The position numbers and the translations under genes were made by a program. A model generated the notes under the pieces. That model was not told the DNA's origin. It saw only the letters and a list, made by a program, of their open reading frames with translations, and did no database searches. This document shows positions 25,601-36,621 of a stretch of 64,000 bases of DNA, piece after piece; position 1 is the first letter of the stretch; each line of letters begins with the position of its first letter. The DNA comes from Pohlia nutans (Eukaryota; Streptophyta; Bryopsida; Bryales; Mniaceae), in contig CM040085.1 of NCBI GenBank assembly GCA_022496805.1, forward strand, positions 34,935,811 to 34,999,810, read 5' to 3'.

Positions 25601-27289
25601 TGTTGATGCATATATGTTCAATCCAAATTGATAAAATACTTTTTCATCAATGCCCTAGGGTAAAATTGTGTTGCCCAAAACATTTGGACAACTTGAGCAA
25701 TTGATACAAAAAGTGCAAAAAATCTTTAAAAAAGAAAAATAAAAAGAATCATACTTACATCTAAAGCTTTAGTTTGTTTATAAAGTAAGTTTTTACGATT
25801 TTAAAATTAAAAAATAGATCCCGATTGAATTTGGATGGCTCTTTAGAACATTCTCACTATCATGATTGACATGTTTCAATTCTAGGTTATAATTGTTAAC
25901 AATTTAGTTTTTCTTTTTATCTTATAACTATTTTTACTCAAATATTTTTAAAGTAATAAAAATCATATATATATTTTTAAAAGAACATTAATTCAAAGTC
26001 GATTAATCTCAAGAGCCTTGACTTTCCATAATGCAAAAATTAAAGCAAAGAGGATTCAAAGTCCCCAAACCATATTTGGGGTTGTGCAAAAAAATGTCTA
26101 ATTCTTTTTTGTTTATTTTTCACTTTAAACACTAATATATCATAATCTACATGGTCAAAAATTTGTTGGATTTTTTACTATATATTCCTATATCATTATG
26201 GTGCAAGACTCTATAGCTAACTATTATAAATTAGTTAATTTTATTTATTATATTTTAATCCCTAGAAGACCATGTTCATCCCTAAAATTTTATTACTTTC
26301 TTGTGATGCTTTCAAGAAGGCAATTGTATCTCTTAATTGGTGTTCAGGTAGAAAACTTCACTAGTGAAAGTCAATGAAGACTTCGTTGTGAGATTGTATA
26401 TCAATTTTCAAAACAATCTACCATATATATTACATGATTAGAAGGTTTGATCATGAGTTGTTTTTTGAACATTTTGAGCAAAATCAACAAGTCATTCACT
26501 ACAAACATTCTCATAAATTCTAGAACCATGACTAGCGTTTGAAATATCATGAATCATTAAACGACTAAATCCAAAGATTTTGTTTTCAATGCCAAAAACC
26601 AAGTTGCCAATGCCATTGATATGGTTTTCAATGCCAAAGACCAGATAATTGTGCCAATAGTTTTTGGATATAACAAAACTATGGTTCTAATTAATGTGAT
26701 TTTTAGCCATGGTAGTATGTCTTTGGTCTTCACAACGTTATCTTTGGTGTTGATAACCTTATTTTTGTCTATAGTGACTTAGTCTTTGGCTATGCCAAGA
26801 TCAAGGAAAAAAGGTTGAAGCCAAAGAAGGATTATCTCTTTTTGCATCTTCATCTTCCAAATTTTCTATGTTCTCTAAGTTTTTAGTTAATTGATATAAA
26901 TACATAACTTGATATTTGAGGATTATTTAATCATATATACACAAAGTGATTTATTTATAGGATACATTTCAATGTACAATTACAAAGTGTGCAATTAGAT
27001 AAAATCGAGTGTACACAAAAAATGCAATTATTTTAAATATCATTATATTGATAATGATATTCAGTGTTACTTAGTGTTAGTTTTCAAAAAACTTATCTAT
27101 AAGCTACATTAATCATGAGCTTTCAATCAAGTGTTTAGTTGACATTTATTGTTGATATCGTAAACAAGGTGATGAACATTTAGTAATTTTTTCATCAACA
27201 CCAACATTAACATTGGTGTAATTAGGACGAGATCAAATGTTTTATAAGTTTTGGCAAAAGATCACAAAATTTAAAGCAATACTAGTGTA
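25601..27289. other. AT-rich DNA with one decayed TTAA-type end
   Basis: No gene is supported. A terminus-like TTAATCCCTAGAAGACC near 26267 resembles a left end of the TTAA family without a matching right end. The rest is AT-rich. Confidence 0.4.
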
Positions 27290-27390
27290 GCCCTGTGTCG
27301 TTGGCCCAGATGTTCCACATGTCCCATGTACTCTCCGTGTTCCCCGTGTTCCCCATGTCTCCATATACCCATGCGTCCCCGTGTTTTCTA
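27290..27390. repeat. Degenerate CCCCGTGTT-type minisatellite
   Basis: Repeated short blocks such as CCCATGT, CCCCGTGTTC and TCCCCGTGTT over about 100 bases. No coding evidence. Confidence 0.5.
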
Positions 27391-27439
27391 TGCTCTTATT
27401 TTTGCTTTTGCTTTTTAGAATGATTTATTCAATTTATGG

Positions 27440-27720
27440 TGATAAAATTCAATTGAAAATCCATAACTTTTACACCGTAGGTCCAAAAGCCACAAAAGCA
27501 ACTTCAGTGCAACCCTTCTCGTCGAGAGCTTTCCAACGATGCAAAGAATGGCATCAAAACTCCAATATTCCATTTTTCATAATTTTATTCAATTTATAGT
27601 GAAGAAATTTGATTCAAAATCCATAATTTACACACTATATGTCCAAACGCAATGAAACAAACCCCGTGCACCCCTCCTTGTCAAGAGCTTTTCAATGGTA
27701 TCAAAAATGCGGATGACAAA
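27440..27720. repeat. Two diverged copies of a GAGCTTTCCAA-containing unit
   Basis: The pattern 'aaatccataa...gtccaaa...gagcttttcaa..g' occurs twice in tandem (about 27459 and 27620). It resembles units in the nested Mutator-like element near 56940-58560, so it is probably a shared repeat. Confidence 0.5.
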
Positions 27721-28617
27721 CACACGGTCGAGGAGATCTCAATGTAACAAAACAAACAAAACAAACAAAACAAAGTAACCTTCCTTGATGTATAGATATT
27801 TTTAAGTTTGAAGATTTTGCTAATATGTAGTGTATTTGTGGGTGGATGGTTTTGATCGAACCCGTACTAATTGCAATTCATTTGGGTGTATTGTACACAT
27901 GTTCTATTCATCAAATGAGTCCTCCCTATTTAAAGTCAATAGTTATTCATTCAATCTATTTCTATTCTTATTTTTTAATCTATGAAATTGATAAAGACTT
28001 TTATTTCAAAATACATTCCACTTGTTTTCACTGATTGATTTAGATTTAAGTGGTTATTTGTCTAGTGGGATTATGATTCTATGAATGCTTTGCACTTTGT
28101 GCCTTGGGACAATAACAGATTACTCATCAATGGCTAGTAACTTACATGATGTCCTTCACGATGATGTTTTGTTGTAGAATTCAAATTTGGGCCTTCAAAT
28201 AAAGATTCATTGACCTCTCGCAATTTTACTTTAACTTAAAAGAGCAATCATTCAAAGATATACAAAAATTACATAACACAAAATCAATATAAAATTGAAT
28301 AGCAATTTGAAATTATCAACTACTGATTATAGATGAGTAAATATTAGTCATTGGGCCATTAATAGAATCTATCTTTGAAGGATTATTTACGCTTACTTAG
28401 AGCTTCTCATGTGGTAGTTCCCCCATACATGCCCTACATTGACGTTGTGCAGAGGGGATGTAGGGTTGGAGCGCCACCTGGCTCAATCGTATGCACCGGC
28501 TCCTAGACAAACCCTCGCAAAAACACTTCCAGTAACCTACATCAAAATCTTCCTATTTTTTTGTATGCAATAAGCTGAAAAATACAAAAGAACGCTTCAT
28601 ATTTAGAAGGCCAAGGT
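27721..28617. other. Intergenic DNA, no gene seen
   Basis: Apart from a short AACAAAACAAAC run near 27750, nothing is recognised. The open frame at 27846-28034 is short and unsupported. Confidence 0.45.
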
Positions 28618-30731
28618 GGGCAATGGTTTGATTGGGGTACCCCGAAAAGCCCTTTGAACTCTAAAATCACCCTTTAAGGCAACTTTGAATAAGTCCCTCT
28701 TTAAAACAAAATAAAAATGAATCGACCGGATGTGGTTTCAATTTCCTACACTCATGCAGTACACAAAAAAAAAATCACGTAAAAATTGAAGAGGTTTAAA
28801 GATTTTGAAAGAGACTTTTTGTACAAAAATCAGAATCTGTCCCAATTGCTTAAAGAAATCCAAAAACACTTGTTTAAAATATCCAATGACGTCATTTTGG
28901 TACCAATTTTTGATATGAAGTAGATTTAGATATGTGTTATTGAAATGGTTAATTTGAATGATTAAAAATATTATTTATTTTGTACTACAATGCTTGCAAA
29001 TGCTAATTTTTGGCGATTTTTGGCACAAAGCACAAATACATGAAAATTAATATATTCAATTAAAAATTTGAACTTGAATTAAAGTGTTTCATGTCATCTA
29101 GGTGTGGATATTTATATTTATAATTTTAGTCAATTGAAATGGACAAATTCGTCAAAATTTGGAAAAACAGCTATATGTTTGAAATTTTGAAATTTTGAAA
29201 TTTCAATTAAATAAAATTAACTATTTTAAATCAAATAAATATCCGCATTTAGACAACATGAAATACTTTTAATTCAAGTTCAAATTTTTAATTGAATATA
29301 TAAATTTTCATGTATTTATGCTTTGTGCCAAACATTGCCAAAAATTAGCATTTGCAAGCATTGTAGTACAAAATAAATAATATTTTTAATCATTCAAATT
29401 AATCATTTCAATAACACATATCTAAATCTACTTCATATCAAAAATTGGTACCAAAATGACGTCATTGGATATTTTAAACAAGTGTTTTGGATTTCTTTAA
29501 CCCCTAAAGGACCACGAGGCCACCACGCGGCTTCTGGAACTAGAAAGTGAGGAATTCGAGTTGTTGGGCTGTGAATTGTAAGGTGAGCAACAAAGAGACC
29601 CTAGTTATTTTTGAGCACGGGGAGGTCACTGCATTGTCAAGTTGAACACCACCTGCAAACAAAGTTTGCTACCCCTATATTATATGCCATAAATAATTTT
29701 AAAAATTATGATATTTTTTCTACATATACATAACCATTGATAACATCTTTTGTATATTTTTTTGAAATTTGTAGTCATCTTCATTTTTTTAAGTAATTGT
29801 TTTAGTTCATTTCTACGTCATTCTAGTTAGAAACGGTATGTTTTATAAAAAAAGAAAGATCATCAAATTTGGTTATCTTTTTTTTGGGGTGTAATAGATA
29901 CTGAGTATATCTACTCATGAAAAAAAATTGATAAAATTTTGACCCATTTTAGTGATGCAACTTAGAAAACTTAGATTTATTTTGTTCGCACGTGGTTTTC
30001 AACTTGACAATGGATTGACCTCCCCGGGTTTTTGAGAGCTGAATCCGTGGGTACTTCTTGATCAAAATTTCATGAAGTGTGCGATTTTTGGTGATTTTTT
30101 TGAGCTGCAAGGAGGCTATTTGGGCGTCACTTGAGACCCTCATATCTTCCTCCTCACATCTCCAAATTATGTGAAATTTTTTGCACATGCTCAAAATGAT
30201 GATAATTATGCATGGTAGAAATTTCAGAATTTTTGGAGCACTTTTGATCAATCCGATTTCAGCATATGTACAAAATACCCCGAACGAGTTCCATCAATCT
30301 TCTCAACGGTGGCATTTTCTCAAAAATTGTGCGATTTTGTTGATGCTTTTTTCAAACAAAAGCTACGTAAGTCTTCTTTAAATTCAACAGTGCCGATCGT
30401 CAAAATTAACCCACACCAACGAGGAATTGAGCTTGTTATAAGAGCTAGTCAAGAAAACAAGAACTAAGCTAAAAACCCCCCGGTCCTTTAAGGGTTAAGC
30501 AGTTGGGACAAATTCTGATTTTTGTACAAAAAGTCTCTTTCAAAATCTTTAAACCTCTTCAATTTTACGTGAATTTTTTTTTATGTATCGCATGAGTGTA
30601 GGAAATCAAAACCACATCCGGTCGATTCATTTTTTATTTTGTTTTCAAGAGGGACTTATTCAAAGTTGCCTTAAAGGGTGATTTTAGAGCTCAAAGGGCT
30701 TTTCGGGGTACCCCAATCAGATCATTGCCCC
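28618..30731. repeat. Large inverted repeat (foldback element)
   Basis: Left arm about 28618-29136, right arm about 29205-29496 continuing at 30499-30731, with a loop of about 70 bases. Long stretches match in inverse orientation, for example GATTGGGGTACCCCGAAAAG against CTTTTCGGGGTACCCCAATC, and TCCAATGACGTCATTTTGGTACC with its reverse. The right arm is interrupted by a 1-kb TTAA element. No transposase is present. Confidence 0.85.
29497..30498. mobile_element. TTAA element inserted in the right arm of the foldback
   Basis: TTAA at 29497-29500 and 30495-30498. Ends CCCCTAAAGGACC and GGTCCTTTAAGGG are inverted repeats. The uninterrupted left arm has a single TTAA at the matching site (28850-28853), which shows that the insertion duplicated exactly TTAA. 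The open frame 29949-30251 (minus) shows no transposase motif. Confidence 0.88.
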
Positions 30732-32411
30732 TCTACAAAATAGTCTTATCACATTCATTTTTCATACCCGTGCTCATTCTCCCTCTCAACATTAGGAGCT
30801 CTTCTTGGCCGTGACCCTCCATAAATCAATCTCTCTTCTTGTCCTCACCCTCACCTCTTAGTTATCCACCAACAAGTGAAAGAAAAAAATCATCTTCCTC
30901 GTCCTCATTCCACACCTCCAGTTGTGCATGAAGTCACTCCTTCTATGATCTCCGACCCGCCATTGCAAGAAACCACAAGTGCAAGCTCAACCCTACATAT
31001 AAACTAAGTGCACGCTCAACGCTTCATAAGTGGGAAGCAAACTCAATTGAAACTCCACAACGCAAGTGAACTAAAGGCAAAAAAAAAAGTGAAGTTAAGG
31101 GATCAAAAAAATAAAAAGTTAAAGTCTACAGCCGAGGGCTTTTGGATATAACTTATATGTGCTATAAGTGGCTTGTGAATCTTTTTTAAATTTCAACTTG
31201 AAATTCTAATTGAACTGCATGTTGATCTTAGAGAATATCTATATGATCAATTTTGAAAAAAATGAATTTAATATTTTTCAACTGAATTTACAAGTCATCG
31301 AAGTGAAAATTCACCAAAATTACATTATTGATACTTTATAATTGAAATACACTATGATTGGCGAAAATCATAATGTTTCAAAAATTATGAAATTATTCAC
31401 ATGAATATCATTAAAGGTAGAGGTGTCTTGAGGTTTTTCCAAAAGTGATTAAAAGATATGTTATTAGATAATAATCTTATTATTTTAGTTCAATATTTTT
31501 TGGACATTCATTCAAAAATTCATATTTTAATAATGAGCTATTTTGTATTTTTAACATAATTATAAATGATAACATCGTCAAAAATAGAAACACATTTTAA
31601 CAAAAATGCTTTATCAATTTGTATAGATGCCATCCAAATTTAATCATCTACGACTTTCATATATATGATAATTTCAAAATTTTGAATTTTATATATTTCT
31701 CCTAGTAAATTTTCACAACTACTGGAAAGAGACATTGAAGAGTAAAGACACTCAAAATGTTCTCTAAAATAAACTTTTTGTTATTCTATGAATTGAAACA
31801 AGATTTTATGAAGTTCACTTTGTTTTTTGGCAAATCATAAATTCTAAAACATTAAGTTTGGACAACAATTTTTAATCCCGAAATCTTAGGGCGACCAAAT
31901 ATAGTCGGTTTGACACTGAAGGGTTAATCTTCAAGGTGAGTGTAAAAACCGTTAGTGAGAGGGGCATAAATACCTCGATGTCTATGCCCATTGAAGCATG
32001 GTTAGACAAATTACCCTTTCAAACTCTCTATTCACGATGGTCTTGAGACCAGCGTTATAATCATTATGTTCATATTGTTCATTCTCATACGAATCATTTT
32101 AAAAATAAAATTAAAAATAAATAAAAAATGAAACGATTATACTCCGAGGGCATACAATACTGACATCCTTGGAATGTTACCTTATACAGACCTTTTCCAA
32201 TGTATTCTGAATCCTAAAGAAAAGCTTAGCATATATCTCGTTCATCATGGTTGGAAATAGGGGAATTTTCATTGAATAGATACAATTTTCATGTTTTTAA
32301 TAGTCAATAATAACTTTCTTGAAAAAGTTGAAAATTTTGACTTTTAAAAAACTCTAAATATTGAGAAATCAAGGAATTTCTTGGTATATTTTATGGCTAA
32401 TTTTTGAGCAT
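30732..32411. other. AT-rich intergenic DNA with an isolated TTAA-type right end
   Basis: A terminus resembling the family (GACCAAATATAGTC palindrome, then CACTGAAGGGTTAA, TTAA at 31924-31927) is present without a recognised left partner. No gene is seen. Confidence 0.45.
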
Positions 32412-32987
32412 TTAAACCATTTTTAAAAACATGAGAAAATATTTAAGATTAGTAGGCTTATAGATAGATAGAAACTCTGGTCCTCTTGTGAGAGCGTATT
32501 CTTCAGCATCTTGAATGATCAGCTCATCTAGGATCGAATAAAGCTCTTTCGAACGAATTAGACCTTCTTCAGGACTCTTTCCGTTTGCCACCTCAAAAAC
32601 TCTGGTCCACTGGGACAGGTCAAGAGTACTTAGAATCAGAGGGGACTCACCATCATCACCGTTGGCTCTGATAGTCTCAGCATCAGTTTCTTGAATAAAA
32701 TAATGAATCTCAAGTGGTTTCAAACTCGCTAGAGTAGCTTGAATGATAGGGGTTGGTGGAGGCAGAAGGAGGGCATAGCCCATCGCCTACAAGTCGGGAT
32801 GCCAAACAGGCTCCTCTATCAAAGACTGAAACAGAAACAAAAACATTGTAAAAAACAGATAGAATGAAAGGAACAAAGAATCCATAAGAGACTCACCATC
32901 TGTTAAAGGATAGAGGTAAAAAGGGGGTTTTATCGATACTTCTTTGATAGCAATCAAAGTAGATTCTAAATCCCTCTCATTATCCAT
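32412..32987 (-). pseudogene. Unidentified coding relic, two in-phase segments
   Basis: Two minus-strand open stretches in one phase: 32987-32787 (begins MDNERDLESTLIAIKEV) and 32783-32412 (GYALLLPPPTPIIQATLASL onwards), separated by a TAG. Composition is unusually protein-like for this AT-rich area (an acidic middle, few low-complexity runs). A GTGAGT...TTTCAG pair at 32896-32826 could mark a 71-bp intron, but splicing there shifts the phase away from the second segment. I do not recognise the product. It may be a fragment of a gene or retroelement. Confidence 0.3.
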
Positions 32988-34254
32988 CTCATGAATAACA
33001 AAGAGAAAAACAACTTAGAATAGGCTATCTTTCAAGAACTTGTTTAGAGAACAAAATAGAAAGCAAAGCTAACAATCGTAGCAATGATTATAGGTTCAAG
33101 GTACAGTAGCAATGAATCAAATCCAAGGAAATAAAACTCAACAATGTGCAAAGGCAGTCATGAGTCATGTTAACTCAAGAGAGTCAACAAAGAAAAATAG
33201 ACACACTACCAACCCTTATCAAAGAGACGAAGGGTAATCAACATGAGAAATCTTAAACTTTAATGCAAAGAGTGACGAAAAGACAATAGTTATAAGAACT
33301 AGGAGAATTCGTAGAAGACAGACGCTTGATATCAAAAGCATAAAGTGGATTTGTGAAGAAATCCTCGGGAGGTGGTACTCCTCACCTGTACCCATGCCAA
33401 CCAGCAAACCGTTAGTGTGCTAGGAGACGTATACAAGGTGTCTACAGAGTACCACTACTTGTTATCGTAAAATCAACAGAGAAGTATTTCAGCAAACGCA
33501 CATTGGAAAGCAAATTAGACATCAAGCAAATGGAGTGACACAAAACTTGTGTGGACTGTTGGCCGTTGTTTTGGGACCCAAGAACCATCTTGGCGTAGTG
33601 TGATCACCCGAAATCCTGATAACGAGAAGGAACTCTTGGCCAAGCAATTCATAACATACTCAGGTTTTGCCAAAAGTGCTAAATTTGTAAGCGCACCACT
33701 TGGAAGTGCACCACTTGGAGAAGCAATTGCAAGGAAGGTCCATTCTAAGACTCTATAAATGAACCATTATTCTTTGTCGCCAACTACTTGACCAACCGAC
33801 CATGCATTAACGCACAAGTAATGAGGCGATGATGAGCCGCAAAGGATTGAAATTCATAAACACACAAGTGTAACAATGAGTGTCAATGTGGAACCTACAT
33901 TGTCAGGAGTGGTAATGAAAACCCTAGCTATCCTAGTTTGGTACCAAAACTAATCCTTCTGGAATAATTCAGGTACACCAGGCGTCCAAGAACACGAAAC
34001 AGCAATAGACTAAAAGGAATCTAGGTATGAACCTTGATTTAAAAGTCTAAAAAAGAAAAAAGAAAAAAGAAAAAACCACTTAGATTTAACAAAATTTGAT
34101 TTGAAAAGTAAATTTTTACCAAAAATAAATAAATTATTTCTCTTAAATTATTTATTTATTTAAGTAGAATTGATGGCCCCATTAACTCGCTCTATGCAAC
34201 TAAAAAATGTCCATAAATAAGGAAACAGTCTTGAAATTGTGAAATAGAATTGTA
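32988..34254. other. Intergenic DNA, no gene seen
   Basis: Short open frames (33219-33407 minus, 33549-33758 plus) have no recognisable domain. No repeats of note before 34255. Confidence 0.4.
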
Positions 34255-34490
34255 AATGTAAAAGTTGAATTAAATAGGGGTTAATGTAAAAGTTGGATCA
34301 AGTTTCATTTTTTCATACCCAATTTTTTGTAAAAGTTGAATCAAATCACTTTTATTATCTTTATGTAGAATTTAATGTAAAAGTTGAATAAAGTAAAATA
34401 ACATTTAACACATGTAGAATTTAATGTAAAAGTTGAATAAAGTAAAATAACATTAAACACATGTAGGATTTAATGTAAAAGTTGAATTTA
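34255..34490. repeat. 49-bp tandem repeat around GTAAAAGTTGAAT
   Basis: ATGTAGAATTTAATGTAAAAG (last copy ATGTAGGATT) recurs at about 34363, 34412 and 34461, a 49-bp period, preceded by more diverged units. It lies just upstream of the interrupted host frame at 34635. Confidence 0.75.
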
Positions 34491-34634
34491 ATATATAAAT
34501 ATGAGCTTCAACATCCTTAAAATATATTGCTATATTTATACTCTTGTCGAAACAAATTGTAGTTGCTTCTTCATTAATCAATAGTTATTTTCTGTTAATT
34601 TTATCATTTGTTAATTTGTAGTTAATACATCAAA

Positions 34635-34849
34635 ATGGATGAACCTCGTTATAATTCACGTCATGTAGATTTTATTGAAGATGATGGTTTTAGGAAATAC
34701 AAATTATTTGGAGATTGTCCGTTGTTTAAACATGATGATGTGCACAAGACGGTTGAAACAGCTCCAATGCCAATTTTCAAATTGGATGATGAAGATTTTT
34801 CATTATTCTCCAAAGTCTTGAACATCAACAAACCTTATGCACAAAATAC
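34635..34849 (+). pseudogene. Host reading frame interrupted by the giant transposon (5' part)
   Basis: An open frame starting MDEPRYNSRHVDF runs 71 codons to the transposon boundary at 34849. If the element and one copy of its 8-bp duplication are removed, the phase continues through 63504-63603 for about 33 more codons, with a basic, Cys-containing end, before TGA at 63604-63606. I do not recognise the product. The frame could also be one exon of a larger gene or a chance open stretch. Confidence 0.4.
34842..34849. repeat. 8-bp target-site duplication, left copy (CAAAATAC)
   Basis: Immediately before the left terminus CAGGGTTGT. The identical octamer lies immediately after the right terminus at 63496-63503. 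Eight-base duplications are characteristic of hAT transposons. Confidence 0.85.
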
Positions 34850-35117
34850 CAGGGTTGTCACTTCGGACGTCTTTGGACCAAATCTCATCCGATTTGACGT
34901 CCGGACGTCCGGACGTAGCGTCCGCTGGGTAAATCCCAATTTACTTTATCCGCTGCCGTTTTTTACCCTGGCGGACGGCGTAGCAGACGGCCTTGCAGAA
35001 AGCGTAGCGGACGGCCTGGCGCCCGTCCATCCGGACGGCTGGACGGACGGAGTATGTGGGCGGACGGCGGGACGGATGACCGGGCAGGCGGACGGCACGC
35101 GGACAACTAGAGGACGG
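34850..35117 (+). repeat. Left terminal region: TIR plus CGGAC-motif cluster
   Basis: After the terminus come about 250 bases dense in CGGAC/GGACGG motifs, mostly in one orientation, with a palindromic core ACGTCCGGACGTCCGGACGT near 34898. Repeated short motifs just inside the ends are where hAT and CACTA transposases bind. The GC content contrasts sharply with the AT-rich flanks. Confidence 0.75.
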
Positions 35118-35514
35118 CCAGGCCGGTTTAGGAGTTATGAAGGACTAAACCCTCAACAATTCAGGCCGTTCTAGGGTGATTGTAATAGTGGAAAATACAA
35201 ATTAAAATCTCACTAAGTCATTGGGGCCCTCTTTGTATTAAAAAAATTGCGACCTTGTTTAACGGGATAAAGCCCCACTCGTTCCAATAACATAAAATAT
35301 AAAAATAGTTGTATATATTATATTTCGCAAGTAAACAAACATTCATAAAAGGGAACGTCAGCAGAATATTGCCATCTATTCATGTACGTCATACATATCA
35401 CTATACAAATATGTACTTATAAAATCTATTTCCTGTCCAAACAACTACAATTACTAAATACTAGAATATCTTATAAAAAATACTCTACGAAAATACATAA
35501 ATGCTATTGAGTTT

Positions 35515-36621
35515 TCAATCTACTATGTAATCAGAATCTCCTTTCACCTCTGCTCCGCTACTGTCCTCTGGATCATATGACTCGTCGTCACTGTTAGAGT
35601 AATACTCGTTTCCCTTTCTCTCGTTGTATGCTGGTTGGATACTCTTCATTTTCCGCATGGATCCACTTGCGTCAAGGGGGGTTTTAACTCGCTGTCCTGG
35701 CTTTGGCGGAGAAGCAGCAAATGGTTCCATGAGCCTTTTTCGTTTAGCGTTGCCGTTTGCTGTTGGGCCAAATTTCTCTCCACTTGATGATATATGTTTT
35801 GGGCCCACAAGTGTCTCCTTCATCGTTCTCTTCTCCATTGGGCGTTGATTGTGCCTTGGGGGCACACCTGAAGGCTTTTTTATTATAGCTACTGATAAAG
35901 GCAAATTTCCGTCGCTTTCCGAATCTGCATCCGATTCTCTCACACGTTTATTCGCTGCTTTGGAAAGGGATACCAATGCCATTGAAGATGCAAGTGGAAC
36001 TCTGGGTGTTGGTGTTCTAGATTTATCAAATAAGGCTCTAGATGCAAGGGTGGTCCTCTGCATTTGGTCTTCACCACGAGGAGAATCTCTCTCTACAAAC
36101 TTCAACGGACTCTTACTAATTGGACCAAAATCTTCCTCTATGCCTTTCCATTTGGAGTGACCATTGTTCACCATTGTGGCCTTTCGCCCAGGAGAAAGCT
36201 CCAACTCAGAATCTTTGGGGTCCTTCAAAACACCCTCATGCACGGTGTCAATCCTTGTACCACCATCTTCACCACGTTTGTCCCCCTCTTCTTCACCCAA
36301 CTCTGGGATTGAATTGTTATCTTCTCTGACATTCACACCGGTATCGTCGGCATTTGATGCTTGCACGTGATTGCCCTCCTCTCCATCCTCAGCAAACTCG
36401 TATACATCGTGGCTTGATCGACCAGATCTTGGTGGAGAAGATTCAGGCCTTTGTAGAGAGAGTCGATCACTCCAATCGTCAAGAGGTTCATCAGCCCAGC
36501 GATCATCGTCTGATGCATGATTACCCACCCAATCGCCTCCATCATCTCCATCCGATTCTTCTGATGCGGAATCCGAATCCTCTGATGATACATTTTCGTT
36601 GTACCACTTCTTTTCATCTTT
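35515..36621 (-). CDS. Acidic C-terminal extension of the hAT transposase frame
   Basis: Lies in the same reading phase as the transposase, directly after its TGA (36622-36624), and stays open for more than 360 codons to 35515. The first part is strongly acidic (runs of E, D and S), followed by a basic, Ser/Pro-rich region (KRKR near the end) and an acidic tail. It has no catalytic motif. It is either a C-terminal extension lost to one stop mutation, reachable only by readthrough, or a decayed tail. An independent start at 36528 (MGNHASDDDRW) is possible but without support. Confidence 0.6.
   Translation of the reverse strand, partial: KDEKKWYNENVSSEDSDSASEESDGDDGGDWVGNHASDDDRWADEPLDDWSDRLSLQRPESSPPRSGRSSHDVYEFAEDGEEGNHVQASNADDTGVNVREDNNSIPELGEEEGDKRGEDGGTRIDTVHEGVLKDPKDSELELSPGRKATMVNNGHSKWKGIEEDFGPISKSPLKFVERDSPRGEDQMQRTTLASRALFDKSRTPTPRVPLASSMALVSLSKAANKRVRESDADSESDGNLPLSVAIIKKPSGVPPRHNQRPMEKRTMKETLVGPKHISSSGEKFGPTANGNAKRKRLMEPFAASPPKPGQRVKTPLDASGSMRKMKSIQPAYNERKGNEYYSNSDDESYDPEDSSGAEVKGDSDYIVD

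Noticed and set aside
32826..32896. A 71-bp intron in the unidentified minus-strand relic
   Set aside because: Donor and acceptor look acceptable, but splicing changes the phase away from the longer downstream frame.
35515..36528. The acidic 337-residue frame as an independent gene
   Set aside because: It shares phase with the transposase and follows its stop immediately, so a continuation is more likely than a separate gene.
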